A stretch of DNA of 56,396 nucleotides, taken from AEGEAN-183 sp964342745 (GTDB lineage: Bacteria; Pseudomonadota; Gammaproteobacteria; Magnimaribacterales; Magnimaribacteraceae). The notes beneath the pieces were generated by a model that searched no databases, had not been told where the DNA came from, and saw only the letters and a list, made by a program, of their open reading frames with translations. How positions within the stretch are numbered: the first letter of the stretch is position 1; every line of letters begins with the position of its first letter. The position numbers and the translations under genes are program-made. Shown here piece after piece: positions 7,869 through 16,751 of this stretch. Where the stretch lies: the NCBI GenBank assembly GCA_964342745.1, contig CAYFFW010000006.1, positions 1 through 56,396 of the forward strand, written 5' to 3'.

Positions 7869-9294
7869 AACTGTCGTATCCTACGACAGCTTTGGTTTCT
7901 AGGAATTCTTCGAAACCAAATGGTCCCCATTCGCGACCATTTCCTGATTGCTTATAGCCACCGAAAGGGGCAGTGAAATCTGCTTGTGCACCGTTTATAG
8001 ATACGCTACCGGCTCTTATTCTGTTGGCAATTTGCTTTGCATGCTCAGTATCTCCTGAAACATAACCATATAAGCCATAGTCAGTATCATTAGCTATTTT
8101 TACAGCTTCTTCTTCATCTTTGTAAGGAAGTATTGATAATACAGGTCCAAAGATTTCTTCCCTAGCAATGGTCATATCATTATTTACATTTGCAAAGACT
8201 GTGGGCCTTACATAATAGCCTGCATTTAAACCATCAGGTTTTCCAGGACCCCCTGCAACTAATTCAGCACCTTCTTCAATCCCTTTTTCAATAAGTCCTT
8301 GAATCTTATTAAATTGTACCTCACTTACAACAGGACCTATGCGTGTATCTTCAGCAAAAGGATCTCCAACTTTAGTTGCTTCTGCAGCCTTTTTAGCAAT
8401 TTCTTTTGCTTCATCTTGACGGCCTTCAGGAACTAACATTCTTGTAGGCGCATTACATGATTGGCCACTGTTAGAAAAGCAATGCTGGGCACCACCCTGA
8501 ATCGCCGATTCAAAATCGGCATCATCTAGTATGATATTAGCCGATTTACCCCCAAGCTCTTGAGCAACTCTTTTAACCGTATCTGCTGCTCCTTTTGCTA
8601 CTGCTACACCAGCCCTCGTAGAACCTGTGAAAGACATCATATCTATACCTGGGTGAGAAGACATGGCTTCACCAACTGTAGGACCATCACCATTAACCAT
8701 ATTAAAAACCCCAGCAGGAACACCGGCTTCGTGAATAACTTCAGCAAAAAGAATGGCATTCAATGGTGCTATTTCTGTTGGTTTTAGAACCATAGTACAA
8801 CCAGCTGCTAAAGCTGGAGCTACCTTGCATGAGATTTGATTAATAGGCCAGTTCCAAGGGGTAATCATACCCACTATACCTATAGGTTCTTTTCTAATAA
8901 TAGTTTTTCCTTGAGTTTCTTCCCATTCAAAGCCTTGTAATATTTCTATAGCTTGGGCAAAGTGACCTAATCCTGTAGCTGCTTGTGCAGCTTTGGATAG
9001 TGAAAGAGGTGCGCCCATCTCTTGTGAGATTGTTTCAGCAATCTCATCATATCTTGATTGATAGACCTCAACTATTTTTCCAAGTAAAGCTAGTCGCTCT
9101 TCTACAGAAGTTTGGCTGAACGAATCAAATGCAGCCTGGGCAGCAGCAACAGCTTTATCCACATCTGCAGGTGTGCCTAATGCTATTTGTGCTATTACAT
9201 CTTCATTAGAAGGGTTAATTACATCAAAAGAATTTACTCCTTCTGTTGGGTCAACCCATTCTCCATTTATGTAAAACTGATGATAAGTTTTCAT
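7867..9294 (-). CDS. NAD(P)-dependent aldehyde dehydrogenase
   Basis: The 475-residue protein is a classical aldehyde dehydrogenase that oxidises an aldehyde to its carboxylate. Landmarks are the cofactor motif PWNWPINQ (about 144-151), SFTGSTRAG (about 223-231), the general base Glu246 in QELGGK, the catalytic Cys280 in GQSCNAP, and the EEIFGPV element near 380. The length is full for the family. An AAGGAG ribosome site lies about 7 nt before the ATG. The gene is 65 nt downstream of the carboxylase gene on the same strand. The substrate could be an aliphatic aldehyde from lipid breakdown, but that is inference. Confidence 0.92.
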   Translation of the reverse strand: MKTYHQFYINGEWVDPTEGVNSFDVINPSNEDVIAQIALGTPADVDKAVAAAQAAFDSFSQTSVEERLALLGKIVEVYQSRYDEIAETISQEMGAPLSLSKAAQAATGLGHFAQAIEILQGFEWEETQGKTIIRKEPIGIVGMITPWNWPINQISCKVAPALAAGCTMVLKPTEIAPLNAILFAEVIHEAGVPAGVFNMVNGDGPTVGEAMSSHPGIDMMSFTGSTRAGVAVAKGAADTVKRVAQELGGKSANIILDDADFESAIQGGAQHCFSNSGQSCNAPTRMLVPEGRQDEAKEIAKKAAEATKVGDPFAEDTRIGPVVSEVQFNKIQGLIEKGIEEGAELVAGGPGKPDGLNAGYYVRPTVFANVNNDMTIAREEIFGPVLSILPYKDEEEAVKIANDTDYGLYGYVSGDTEHAKQIANRIRAGSVSINGAQADFTAPFGGYKQSGNGREWGPFGFEEFLETKAVVGYDS

Positions 9295-9359
9295 ATTAAA
9301 TGCTCCTTTTAAAATAATTTTTTAGCTTGTCAGTATAGCTATCTAAAATTGTTATGTCT

Positions 9360-10904
9360 CTACTTTAAGCGTAAAACTTTGGCTTTTAATTGAGGTTGTA
9401 TTCTCTCTGCCCAATCACACAAATATTTTCTGGTTTCCCTAGGATCAATAATTTCATGAACAGAGAAACTTTCTGCTCTAGGAAAGGGGTCTTGTAGTTT
9501 GCTCATGCTGTCTTCAATTTCTTTTCTTTTAGCTTCAGGATTTTTAGCTGCTGCTATTTCTTTTTTAAAGGCAACGGCTACCCCACCTTCTAAAGGCAAG
9601 GGGCCAGATTCAGCCGACGGCCATGCTAAGACATATCCATCTGGTCCATAATGTGCAGCTGCAGCTACTCCAAAAGACTTCCTAATCATAATAGATGACC
9701 AAGGGACTGTTGATTCTGTAACTGCTAGAACAGCTTCAGTTCCATGAAGGATAGTTCCTTGAATTTCTGCTTCAGGTCCGATAAGGAAACCTGGTTCATC
9801 AACTAAGCTTACTATAGGAATATGAAAAGTATCACATAGTCTCACAAATCTTGTTGTTTTCCTGGCACCCTCAGCAGACATAGAACCTGCATAAAAATTA
9901 GAATCATTAGCTAAAATACCTACCGTAAACCCGTCCAGCCTTGCAAACCCAGTAATAATTCCTCTTCCAAAAAACTTTGTCATTTCAAAAAAAGAATCTT
10001 TATCAAAAACTTTTTTAACAATATCTCTCATCTCATAAGACTTTTGTCTTTCTTTTGGAATAATAGAAAGTAAATCATCCTCTTTTCTTCCTTTAGGGTC
10101 CCCAGTTTCTTTTCTGTCAGTCAAGTCATAAATACTTTGAGGCATATAGGAAAGAAATTGCTTTATTTGAATGAAGGCATCTTCTTCTGTATCTGCAACA
10201 TTATCTGTTACTCCATTTAGAGTGTGAACCTGTGAACCTCCTAGTTCTTCTTTAGTCATTTGTTTACCAAAAGCCCTTTCAACAACTGCTGGTCCAGCAA
10301 CTAGAAGTTGAGAGGTTTTTTTCGTCATAATTCTAAAGTGGGAAGCAACAAATCTAGCAGCTGGCAAACCTGCTACTGGACCAAGTGCTGCAGAAACTAC
10401 TGGTATCTCCCTTAATGTATCAGCAACGGATTTAAATCTTGATTTTGAGAAGACAGGATCTCCACCATAGCCTCTTTTTTTATTTTTTGAAGGACCTGCA
10501 ACTGAACCTCCTCCTCCTTCGTGAAGTCTAATTAACGGCATTTTATAATTTAGAGCTAAGTCTTCTGTATAGACGCTTTTTCTAAGTCCTGCAGGGTTTG
10601 GTGAACCACCTTTAACAGTAAAATCTTCACCTCCTAAAACTACAGCCCTACCATCAACTTTAGCAAATCCAAGAATGAAATTAGCTGGAGTTAAAGATTC
10701 AACTTGACCTTTATCATTAGTTTCTGTTCCTCCGGCTATTTCACCTTGCTCCTGAAAAGATCCTTTATCAACTAGTTTTTCAATCCTTTCTCTTAGGGTT
10801 AGCCTTCCTTTTGCGTGCTGTAAAGCAACTGCTTTAGATCCGCCCTGCTTTTTTGCGAGTTTTTTTCTGATTTTTATTTCATCAGTTTCTTTTTTCCAGT
10901 TCAT
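9360..10904 (-). CDS. Acyl-CoA carboxylase, carboxyltransferase (beta) subunit
   Basis: The 514-residue protein has the two-lobed carboxyltransferase fold of propionyl-, methylcrotonyl- and related acyl-CoA carboxylase beta subunits, which move the carboxyl group from biotin to an acyl-CoA. The N-terminal GGSKAVALQHAKGRLTLRER opening, LHEGGGGSV and the C-terminal IMIRKSFGVAAAAHYGP region (about 395-415) are family landmarks. No biotin carboxylase or biotin-carrier subunit lies in this window. The start is supported by the conserved MNWKKETDEI-type opening. That start lies only 7 nt after the 3' end of a tRNA-Arg gene on the same strand, leaving no room for an ordinary leader. Confidence 0.9.
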   Translation of the reverse strand: MNWKKETDEIKIRKKLAKKQGGSKAVALQHAKGRLTLRERIEKLVDKGSFQEQGEIAGGTETNDKGQVESLTPANFILGFAKVDGRAVVLGGEDFTVKGGSPNPAGLRKSVYTEDLALNYKMPLIRLHEGGGGSVAGPSKNKKRGYGGDPVFSKSRFKSVADTLREIPVVSAALGPVAGLPAARFVASHFRIMTKKTSQLLVAGPAVVERAFGKQMTKEELGGSQVHTLNGVTDNVADTEEDAFIQIKQFLSYMPQSIYDLTDRKETGDPKGRKEDDLLSIIPKERQKSYEMRDIVKKVFDKDSFFEMTKFFGRGIITGFARLDGFTVGILANDSNFYAGSMSAEGARKTTRFVRLCDTFHIPIVSLVDEPGFLIGPEAEIQGTILHGTEAVLAVTESTVPWSSIMIRKSFGVAAAAHYGPDGYVLAWPSAESGPLPLEGGVAVAFKKEIAAAKNPEAKRKEIEDSMSKLQDPFPRAESFSVHEIIDPRETRKYLCDWAERIQPQLKAKVLRLK

Positions 10905-10911
10905 ATCTTTT

Positions 10912-10988
10912 TGGTGCCCCGTACAGGATTTGAACCTATGGCCTCCAGATTAGGAATCTGGCGCTCTATCCAACTGAGCTAACGGGGC
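10912..10988 (-). tRNA. tRNA-Arg (anticodon CCT)
   Basis: Read on the minus strand, the 77-nt gene folds as a full cloverleaf. The acceptor stem is GCCCCGT/ACGGGGC, the anticodon stem CCAGA/TCTGG and the T-loop TTCAAAT. The seven-base anticodon loop TTCCTAA gives anticodon CCT, which reads AGG (Arg). The 3' CCA is encoded. Confidence 0.95.
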
Positions 10989-11064
10989 CATTATCTAACA
11001 TATTTTAATACATCCTCTTGATTAATTGCTTAGATAGGGCAGGCATTAGAAGCAATCAAGCAAG

Positions 11065-11538
11065 TTAAAGCTTAGTTGGGTTATCTGATCCGGGATAAAT
11101 AATTTCTGGATCGAAAACTTTTTCTTTTTCTATAAATTCCAGATTTATTTTCTCTTCTTCAATTTTTCTTACAGATCTATAAAAGCAAGACTTATAACCC
11201 ACATGACAGCTAGCTCCCAATCCCTCAACAGATACTTTTAACCAAATAGCATCTTGATCATCATCAATTAAAACCTCTTTAACTTTATGTATCATTCCAC
11301 TCGTATTTCCTTTTTTCCAAAGTACTTTTCTGCTTCTACTCCAATAATAAGCTTCACCAGTTAGTAAGGTTTTTTCTAAAGCTTCTTCATTCATGTAGGC
11401 ATGCATAAGAAGAAGGTTATTTTTATAATCTGTAACAGCAACAGGAATTAAACCGTTGTCATCAAATCTTGGCGCAAGTAGATTTCCTTCTTCTACAAAT
11501 TTAACACTATTTCTTTCAGCAAACTTTGAATTAGACAA
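11065..11538 (-). CDS. hisI: Phosphoribosyl-AMP cyclohydrolase
   Basis: The 157-residue protein catalyses the third step of histidine biosynthesis, opening the adenine ring of phosphoribosyl-AMP. Diagnostic pieces are MHAYMNEEAL, the YWSRSRKVLWKKGNTSG stretch (about 85-101), DDDQDAIWL and the zinc-ligand region GASCHVGYKSCFYR. A C-terminal tail of about 30 residues follows the catalytic core. It lacks the helices of a fused HisE, so this is stand-alone HisI. No other his genes are adjacent. The gene is divergent from the ccm operon. Confidence 0.95.
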   Translation of the reverse strand: MSNSKFAERNSVKFVEEGNLLAPRFDDNGLIPVAVTDYKNNLLLMHAYMNEEALEKTLLTGEAYYWSRSRKVLWKKGNTSGMIHKVKEVLIDDDQDAIWLKVSVEGLGASCHVGYKSCFYRSVRKIEEEKINLEFIEKEKVFDPEIIYPGSDNPTKL

Positions 11539-11584
11539 TTTTTCCTCACTTATTTTTCGCGCATTGTAAAGTAAATGCCTTTAT

Positions 11585-11618
11585 AAGGTAACTATAACTG
11601 TACCTTTATATGTACCTT
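11585..11618. repeat. TGTACCTT direct repeat plus inverted AAGGTA
   Basis: TGTACCTT occurs at 11599-11606 and again at 11611-11618, 12 nt apart. An inverted half copy AAGGTA lies at 11585-11590. The cluster sits in the hisI/ccmA divergent spacer and could be a regulator-binding site or a small hairpin. No known operator consensus is recognised. Confidence 0.45.
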
Positions 11619-11621
11619 ACG

Positions 11622-11650
11622 TTTAGTCAACCAAATTATTTTGATAAAAT
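11622..11650 (+). promoter_or_regulatory. Candidate sigma70 promoter for the ccm operon
   Basis: A TTTAGT -35-like hexamer at 11622-11627 and a TAAAAT -10 at 11645-11650 are separated by 17 nt. The -10 lies 29 nt before the proposed ccmA start. The match is moderate and the region is AT-rich, so chance is possible. Confidence 0.4.
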
Positions 11651-11679
11651 AGTATTCTCATTTCTTGAGAGTTAAGAAT

Positions 11680-12288
11680 TTGTTGAGAATAAAAAATTTA
11701 TCTTGCCAAAGATCTAATGATTTAGTTTTTAGTAATTTATCATTTGAAGTTTCTGAAGGTAAGAATACTGAAATCATTGGATCTAATGGTTCTGGAAAAA
11801 CATCATTGCTTAAATGCATTTTAGGTTTAATAGAAAAGAGAGAAGGCCAAATAATTTGGAAAGAAAACGAAACCGCTTTAGTAAGGTCAGACTTCTTAAA
11901 ATCTTGCTTTTACCAAGGCCATCAGTTAGCTCTGAAAAATAGTTTTTCAGTTTTTGAGAATTTAAAATTCTCCCATCTTTTCTTTAATTCCAACGAAGAA
12001 AAAATAGAGTCTTCATTAAAAAAAGTTGGTCTTTACGACTACAGAGATAGGGTTTCTTCTGATTTATCAATGGGCCAGCTTAAAAGGTTGGCAGTAGCAA
12101 GATGGTTATTAGATGAGTGTAAATTATATTTGATAGATGAACCATTTAATGCGCTTGATGAAGAAGGCATTCATTTGGTCTCAGAAGTTATTAAAAATCT
12201 AAACCGCAAAGGATGTTCCTTTCTTTTTACTAGCCATAATTCATCTCACATAGAATCTAACGAAATCTTATTGGATAAATATACGTGA
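11680..12288 (+). CDS. ccmA: Heme exporter ATP-binding protein CcmA
   Basis: CcmA is the ATPase of the CcmABCD complex, which releases the heme-loaded chaperone CcmE for cytochrome c maturation. The protein has Walker A GSNGSGKT, signature LSMGQLKR and Walker B LYLIDEP. The signature is LSMGQ rather than LSGGQ. There is no ATG. A TTG at 11680 is favoured because GAGAG lies 8 nt upstream and because the resulting MLRIKNLSCQR aligns with the E. coli start MLEARELLCER. A TTG at 11665 is also in frame but has no ribosome site. The gene overlaps ccmB by 4 nt. Confidence 0.92.
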   Translation: MLRIKNLSCQRSNDLVFSNLSFEVSEGKNTEIIGSNGSGKTSLLKCILGLIEKREGQIIWKENETALVRSDFLKSCFYQGHQLALKNSFSVFENLKFSHLFFNSNEEKIESSLKKVGLYDYRDRVSSDLSMGQLKRLAVARWLLDECKLYLIDEPFNALDEEGIHLVSEVIKNLNRKGCSFLFTSHNSSHIESNEILLDKYT

Positions 12289-12965
12289 AAGAGAAAAGTA
12301 CAGTTCTGAACTGGTTCATTTTAGTTCTTTTTAGAGATTTAATTCTTTCTTTTAAGAGAATAGCTACATTTATGATTCCTCTGGTTTTCTTTCTAATAGT
12401 TATAACTCTGTTCCCTTTAGCGCTAGGAACAGAAAATTCCTTTCTAAGCTCATTGTCTTCAGGTGTAATTTGGGTCTCTGCATTATTAGCTTCTTTATTG
12501 GCGGTAGAAAGTATATTCAACGAAGATTTCAGAGATGGTACTTTAGATCATTTCTTACTGAGTGGTGAGCCAACTTTTATTCTAGTATTGGCTAAAGTGT
12601 TAGCACATTGGCTAGTTACGGGGGCTCCCTTGTTGTTAGCTTGTATGATAAGTGCTTTGTTTCTTTTTCTTCCCGAAGCGTTATTTGTACCTTTATTAGT
12701 CAGTCTTCTATTAGGAACTTTTTTATTAAGTCTTCTGGGAGCTTTGGGTGGTGCTTTAACTATTGGTAAGACAGCTATATTAAGTGCAGTTATAGTTCTC
12801 CCTCTTTCAATACCAGTCTTGATTCTTGGGGTTGCAGTTATAACAAATGCCCTTAATGGATTAGACTTTATTTCTTATATTTATTTTTTGGGAGCACTAG
12901 TTGCGATTGGTATTCCTGGAATATGTTTGGCAACAACTGAAGCTTTATTGATTAACTATGAATAA
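12285..12965 (+). CDS. ccmB: Heme exporter membrane protein CcmB
   Basis: The 226-residue hydrophobic protein is the membrane partner of CcmA, with about six predicted helices spread over its length. The family stretch FNEDFRDGTLDHFLLSGEP (about 79-97) is clear. Translation starts at a GTG that overlaps the ccmA stop as GTGA, so the two are translationally coupled. The position between ccmA and ccmC is the standard gammaproteobacterial order. Confidence 0.95.
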   Translation: MKEKSTVLNWFILVLFRDLILSFKRIATFMIPLVFFLIVITLFPLALGTENSFLSSLSSGVIWVSALLASLLAVESIFNEDFRDGTLDHFLLSGEPTFILVLAKVLAHWLVTGAPLLLACMISALFLFLPEALFVPLLVSLLLGTFLLSLLGALGGALTIGKTAILSAVIVLPLSIPVLILGVAVITNALNGLDFISYIYFLGALVAIGIPGICLATTEALLINYE

Positions 12966-13713
12966 CTTTAAAAAAATAAAAAAATGGCTCATTTCATTGG
13001 GATCTCCTCCTTTATTTTTTAAATTAGCTACAAAAATATTGTCTTGGCTTTATCCCATTTCATTTTTTGTTGTATTAATCGGTTTAACTTGGGGAATAGG
13101 TTTTGCTCCGACAGATTACAAACAAGGAGATGTTTACAGAATAATATTTATACATGTACCTTCAGCGATCCTTGGACAATCTGTTTATTTAATGATGGCT
13201 GTTTTTGGATTTATTTGTTTAATCTGGAGAGCTAAATTAGCTGGCATGTTCTTAAGAGCTGCTGCACCAATTGGTGCAAGCTTTACTTTATTAGCATTAG
13301 TTAGCGGAGCAATATGGGGCAAGCCCACTTGGGGAACTTGGTGGGTGTGGGATGCAAGACTTACTTCTACGCTGATTCTTTTTTTTCTATATGCTGGAAT
13401 AATTGGTCTTTATTCTTCTGTTGATCAAAAACAAAAAGGGGACAGGCTTGCTTCTTTAATTTCTGTGGTAGGTGTAATCATTATTCCTATAATTAAGAAG
13501 TCAGTAGACTGGTGGCAAACTCTTCATCAGCCTTCTACTTTTTCAATAACGTCAGCACCGTCAATGACATCAGATATGTATCTACCTCTATTAACTTGTG
13601 TGCTAGGTTTTTATCTGCTTCTTGCTTGTATCCTTTTAAATAGGTTAAGAGCAGAAATTTTAGCAAGAGAAAGAAACACATCTTGGGTAATTAATTTTCT
13701 AAATAATAAATGA
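12958..13713 (+). CDS. ccmC: Heme transporter/handling protein CcmC
   Basis: The 251-residue inner-membrane protein loads heme onto CcmE. The tryptophan-rich heme-binding signature WGTWWVWDARLTS lies at about 123-135, and GFAPTDYKQGDVYRIIFIHVP precedes it as in other CcmC proteins. About six membrane helices are visible. The ATG overlaps the end of ccmB, and the stop overlaps the ccmD ATG as ATGA. Confidence 0.96.
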   Translation: MNNFKKIKKWLISLGSPPLFFKLATKILSWLYPISFFVVLIGLTWGIGFAPTDYKQGDVYRIIFIHVPSAILGQSVYLMMAVFGFICLIWRAKLAGMFLRAAAPIGASFTLLALVSGAIWGKPTWGTWWVWDARLTSTLILFFLYAGIIGLYSSVDQKQKGDRLASLISVVGVIIIPIIKKSVDWWQTLHQPSTFSITSAPSMTSDMYLPLLTCVLGFYLLLACILLNRLRAEILARERNTSWVINFLNNK

Positions 13714-13880
13714 GGAGTACATTGGATTTAATACAAAACATTTTCAATATGGACGGCCAGGGACACTTTGTTTGGTTTGTCGTTTTAATTTTTTTAATAG
13801 TAATTTTCTTCAATATCTACTTACCTTATAGACAAATCAATTTGATAAAAGAAGAACATTTTAAAAACAACAGGGAGTAA
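13710..13880 (+). CDS. ccmD: Heme exporter protein CcmD (small)
   Basis: This 56-residue gene fills the gap between ccmC and ccmE. Its ATG overlaps the ccmC stop (ATGA). The protein has the CcmD layout: a short N-terminus with NMDGQGHFVWF (the family MGGHGxYVW element), one membrane helix (about 20-38), then a basic cytoplasmic tail YRQINLIKEE. CcmD holds the CcmABC-CcmE complex together. Its small size makes it easy to miss, but order and motif agree. Confidence 0.92.
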   Translation: MRSTLDLIQNIFNMDGQGHFVWFVVLIFLIVIFFNIYLPYRQINLIKEEHFKNNRE

Positions 13881-13883
13881 GAT

Positions 13884-14312
13884 TTGCACCCCTTAAGAAA
13901 ACAAAGACTTTATGTAGTGTTGTCTATTGTTATCGGCACCGCAATAGCAGCATTACTTGTATTTAAGGGGCTATCAGAAAATATTAACCTGTTTTATTCA
14001 CCTTCAGAATTTAAAAAAGCGCAAATAAATCAAGGTACCCAAATAAGAGTAGGAGGAATGGTTAAGAAAGACTCTATAAAAAAATTTAAAAACTCTTTAC
14101 AGGTCTCTTTTATCATTACCGATTTTCAAGATGAGCTTGAAATTAAATATAAAGGTATTCTCCCTGATCTCTTCTCGGAAGAGGCCGGTATAGTTGCCAA
14201 AGGTAAGGTAAATCAACAAGGAGTGTTTATAGCGACTGAAGTTTTAGCTAAACATGATGAGAATTATATGCCTCCAGAAGTAGCTAAGATCTTAAAAGAT
14301 AAAAAACAATGA
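13884..14312 (+). CDS. ccmE: Periplasmic heme chaperone CcmE
   Basis: The 142-residue protein has an N-terminal signal anchor (about 8-28) and an OB-fold domain. It ends with the LAKHDENYMPPEV motif, whose His binds heme covalently before transfer to apocytochrome. The start must be TTG: it follows the ccmD stop by 3 nt, has GGGAG upstream, and yields MHPLRKQRL, matching the E. coli opening MNIRRKNRL. The gene overlaps ccmF by 4 nt. Confidence 0.95.
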   Translation: MHPLRKQRLYVVLSIVIGTAIAALLVFKGLSENINLFYSPSEFKKAQINQGTQIRVGGMVKKDSIKKFKNSLQVSFIITDFQDELEIKYKGILPDLFSEEAGIVAKGKVNQQGVFIATEVLAKHDENYMPPEVAKILKDKKQ

Positions 14313-16231
14313 TAGTTGAAATAGGTCATCTCTTATTGATAGGAGCCTTGGTAATTAGTTTTTTAGCTGGGTTCTCTCCATTAATTAGATTTATTACCAA
14401 AGACAATTTTTACTATTTAGCTGTTGGTCCGTTAAACTCCATTGTTTTCTTATTGGTGCTCTTAAGCTTCATTTCTTTAATCTACAGCTTTCTAATTGAT
14501 GATTTTTCAGTAGCCTATGTCGCAAATAACTCTAATACCCTCTTACCTAATTATTTTAAGTTTGCTGCTACTTGGGGAGCTCATGAGGGATCTTTATTGC
14601 TTTGGATATTTTGTATATGCCTTTGGTCCAGTGTCTATTTCTTTTTAAATAAAGACAAAGATGAAGAATTTGTGGCCTTGACTGTAGCCGTATTAAATCA
14701 AGTTATTTTTGCATTCATTGCTTTTACTATTTTTACTTCTAATCCTTTTGAGAGACTGCTTCCAGTAGCTCCTCTTGAGGGTGCTGATCTAAACCCTTTA
14801 CTGCAAGATTTCGCCTTCACAATACATCCACCTTTGCTTTACATGGGTTACTCAGGATTAGCTGTTCCCTTTGCTTTATCTTTAGCAGCATTAATATCGA
14901 GAAAGATAGATTCTGTTTGGGCAAAAGATGCTAGACCTTGGTCACTCTTATCTTCAGGATTCTTAACTTTGGGAATAGCACTTGGTAGCTGGTGGGCTTA
15001 TTACGAACTTGGTTGGGGGGGGTGGTGGTTTTGGGATCCAGTTGAGAATGCTGCTCTTGTGCCTTGGCTCATTTCAGTAGCTATGTTTCATTCACTAATA
15101 GTCACTGAAAGGAGAGGAATATATAAAAATTGGTCGATCCTCTTAACTATTCTTGCTTTTGCAGCGAGTCTGTTAGGAACTTTTCTTGTAAGATCAGGTA
15201 TTCTTACTTCAGTACATGCTTTCGCTTTGGATCCTGAGAGAGGAGTATTTATTCTAGGTATTTTTGCATACTTTATCTTAGGCTCTCTATCGTTTTATTC
15301 CTTGTTAAACAATAAGTTCCCCGGAAGAAGTACTTATAATTTAACTTCAAAAGAGTTTGGATTTTTATTGAATAATATACTTTTAGTTATATTGGCAATT
15401 TCAATAATGTTTGGAACTCTTTTTCCTCTTATTTATGAGGCTATATATGATGGGGATCAAATTTCTGTAGGAGCTCCATATTATGAGGTTCTTATTATCC
15501 CTTTTGCTTTGCTATTAAGTTTTCTTCAGGGAATAGGACTATATCTTGGTTGGAATAGTACAAGGCATTTAGATTTCTTTAAAAGGCTGATAGTTGAAAG
15601 TCTGTGTTTATTTATTGTTATAAGTTTGTTGGTTTTTCTAATTTTTGGATCTCTTAAATGGGGAACTTTTCTGGCGATAGCTATGTTTAGTTGGATAGTC
15701 TCTGGTAATATTTTTGAAACATTCTATTCGTCTTCAGAAATTCACCAACTTAGAAAAATTTTATTGAAAAGAATGGGGATGATTAGTGCTCATGTTGGAA
15801 CAGCATTCTTGGTCCTAGGTATAGGGGTTGTCTCTACTTTTTCTTTAGAAAGAGATGTAGTTCTTAAGGAGGGAGAAAGCTATGAGTTAGGGGGAACAAC
15901 TTTTATTTTTAAACAAATAGAAAATTCAAAAAGACTAAACTATGCTTCTATGTCAGCTGATATTGAGATAATCAAAGATAAGAGAATAGGTAAAATGAGT
16001 GCTGAGAAAAGGAGATACCTGTCTTCTAACCAGGTGATGACAGAAGCAGCTATAAAACCAACCTTTCTTAGGGATTTCTATGTAACTCTGGGAGATCAAG
16101 TAGGCGATGGAACTTGGTCCTTTAAGGTTCAAATTAAACCTTTTATCAGATGGATCTGGTTTGGAGCTTTTTTAATAGCTCTCGGTACATTTATTTCTAG
16201 TTTTAGGCAGCTAAAAAAAGACTATGAGTAG
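14309..16231 (+). CDS. ccmF: Cytochrome c heme lyase subunit CcmF
   Basis: The 640-residue polytopic membrane protein, with CcmH and CcmI, attaches heme to apocytochrome c. The tryptophan-rich motif GWGGWWFWDPVENAALVPWL lies at about 232-251. The family histidines are visible in GAHEGSLLLW, TIHPPLLYMGY and LTSVHAFALDP. The length is normal for CcmF (about 640-660). It overlaps both neighbours by 4-8 nt. Confidence 0.97.
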   Translation: MIVEIGHLLLIGALVISFLAGFSPLIRFITKDNFYYLAVGPLNSIVFLLVLLSFISLIYSFLIDDFSVAYVANNSNTLLPNYFKFAATWGAHEGSLLLWIFCICLWSSVYFFLNKDKDEEFVALTVAVLNQVIFAFIAFTIFTSNPFERLLPVAPLEGADLNPLLQDFAFTIHPPLLYMGYSGLAVPFALSLAALISRKIDSVWAKDARPWSLLSSGFLTLGIALGSWWAYYELGWGGWWFWDPVENAALVPWLISVAMFHSLIVTERRGIYKNWSILLTILAFAASLLGTFLVRSGILTSVHAFALDPERGVFILGIFAYFILGSLSFYSLLNNKFPGRSTYNLTSKEFGFLLNNILLVILAISIMFGTLFPLIYEAIYDGDQISVGAPYYEVLIIPFALLLSFLQGIGLYLGWNSTRHLDFFKRLIVESLCLFIVISLLVFLIFGSLKWGTFLAIAMFSWIVSGNIFETFYSSSEIHQLRKILLKRMGMISAHVGTAFLVLGIGVVSTFSLERDVVLKEGESYELGGTTFIFKQIENSKRLNYASMSADIEIIKDKRIGKMSAEKRRYLSSNQVMTEAAIKPTFLRDFYVTLGDQVGDGTWSFKVQIKPFIRWIWFGAFLIALGTFISSFRQLKKDYE

Positions 16232-16751
16232 ATTAATCAAGTTTATACCTCTAGTTCTGTTTATTCTTCTGGTATTAAGTCTTTTTTCTTTCTTGGATAA
16301 AGGGCAAGGCGAGCTTAAGTCTGTTTTATTGGATAAAGATTTTCCAGATTTTTCACTTACTAAACTCTCAAGTAAAGAAATTGTAACTAAAGATAACTTA
16401 GTTGAGCTTCCTTCCTTACTGAATGTTTGGGCAACTTGGTGCATTGCCTGTAGAGTAGAACATCCTTTCTTAATGAAGTTAAAAAAAGAATCAACAATAA
16501 GTATTTATGGATTAAATTATAAGGATAATGGGGTTAAAGCTATCAATTTACTTAATCAAATAGGGGATCCTTATGAATTTAGTATCTTTGATCAAGAAGG
16601 AAAGCTTGCCATTGATCTTGGTGTGTACGGAGCTCCTGAAACTTTTTTAATAGACCGTAAGGGAGTAATTAGAGTTAGGCATGTGGGAGTGTTAACTCCT
16701 GAAGTTTGGGAAGAGAAATTTAAAAAAGTACTTGATTATTTAGATGAGTAA
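16224..16751 (+). CDS. ccmG: Thiol:disulfide interchange protein CcmG (DsbE)
   Basis: The 175-residue thioredoxin-fold protein has an N-terminal membrane anchor (about 6-25) and the redox motif WATWCIACRVEHP (CIAC, about 72-75). CcmG keeps the CXXCH cysteines of apocytochrome c reduced in the periplasm and is itself reduced by DsbD, a homologue of which lies at 43497-45554. A cis-Pro loop (GVYGAPETFLID) is present at about 131-142. Confidence 0.93.
   Translation: MSRLIKFIPLVLFILLVLSLFSFLDKGQGELKSVLLDKDFPDFSLTKLSSKEIVTKDNLVELPSLLNVWATWCIACRVEHPFLMKLKKESTISIYGLNYKDNGVKAINLLNQIGDPYEFSIFDQEGKLAIDLGVYGAPETFLIDRKGVIRVRHVGVLTPEVWEEKFKKVLDYLDE

Noticed and set aside
11065..11190. HisE domain fused to HisI
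   Set aside because: The C-terminal tail is only about 30 residues and lacks HisE helices and motifs.
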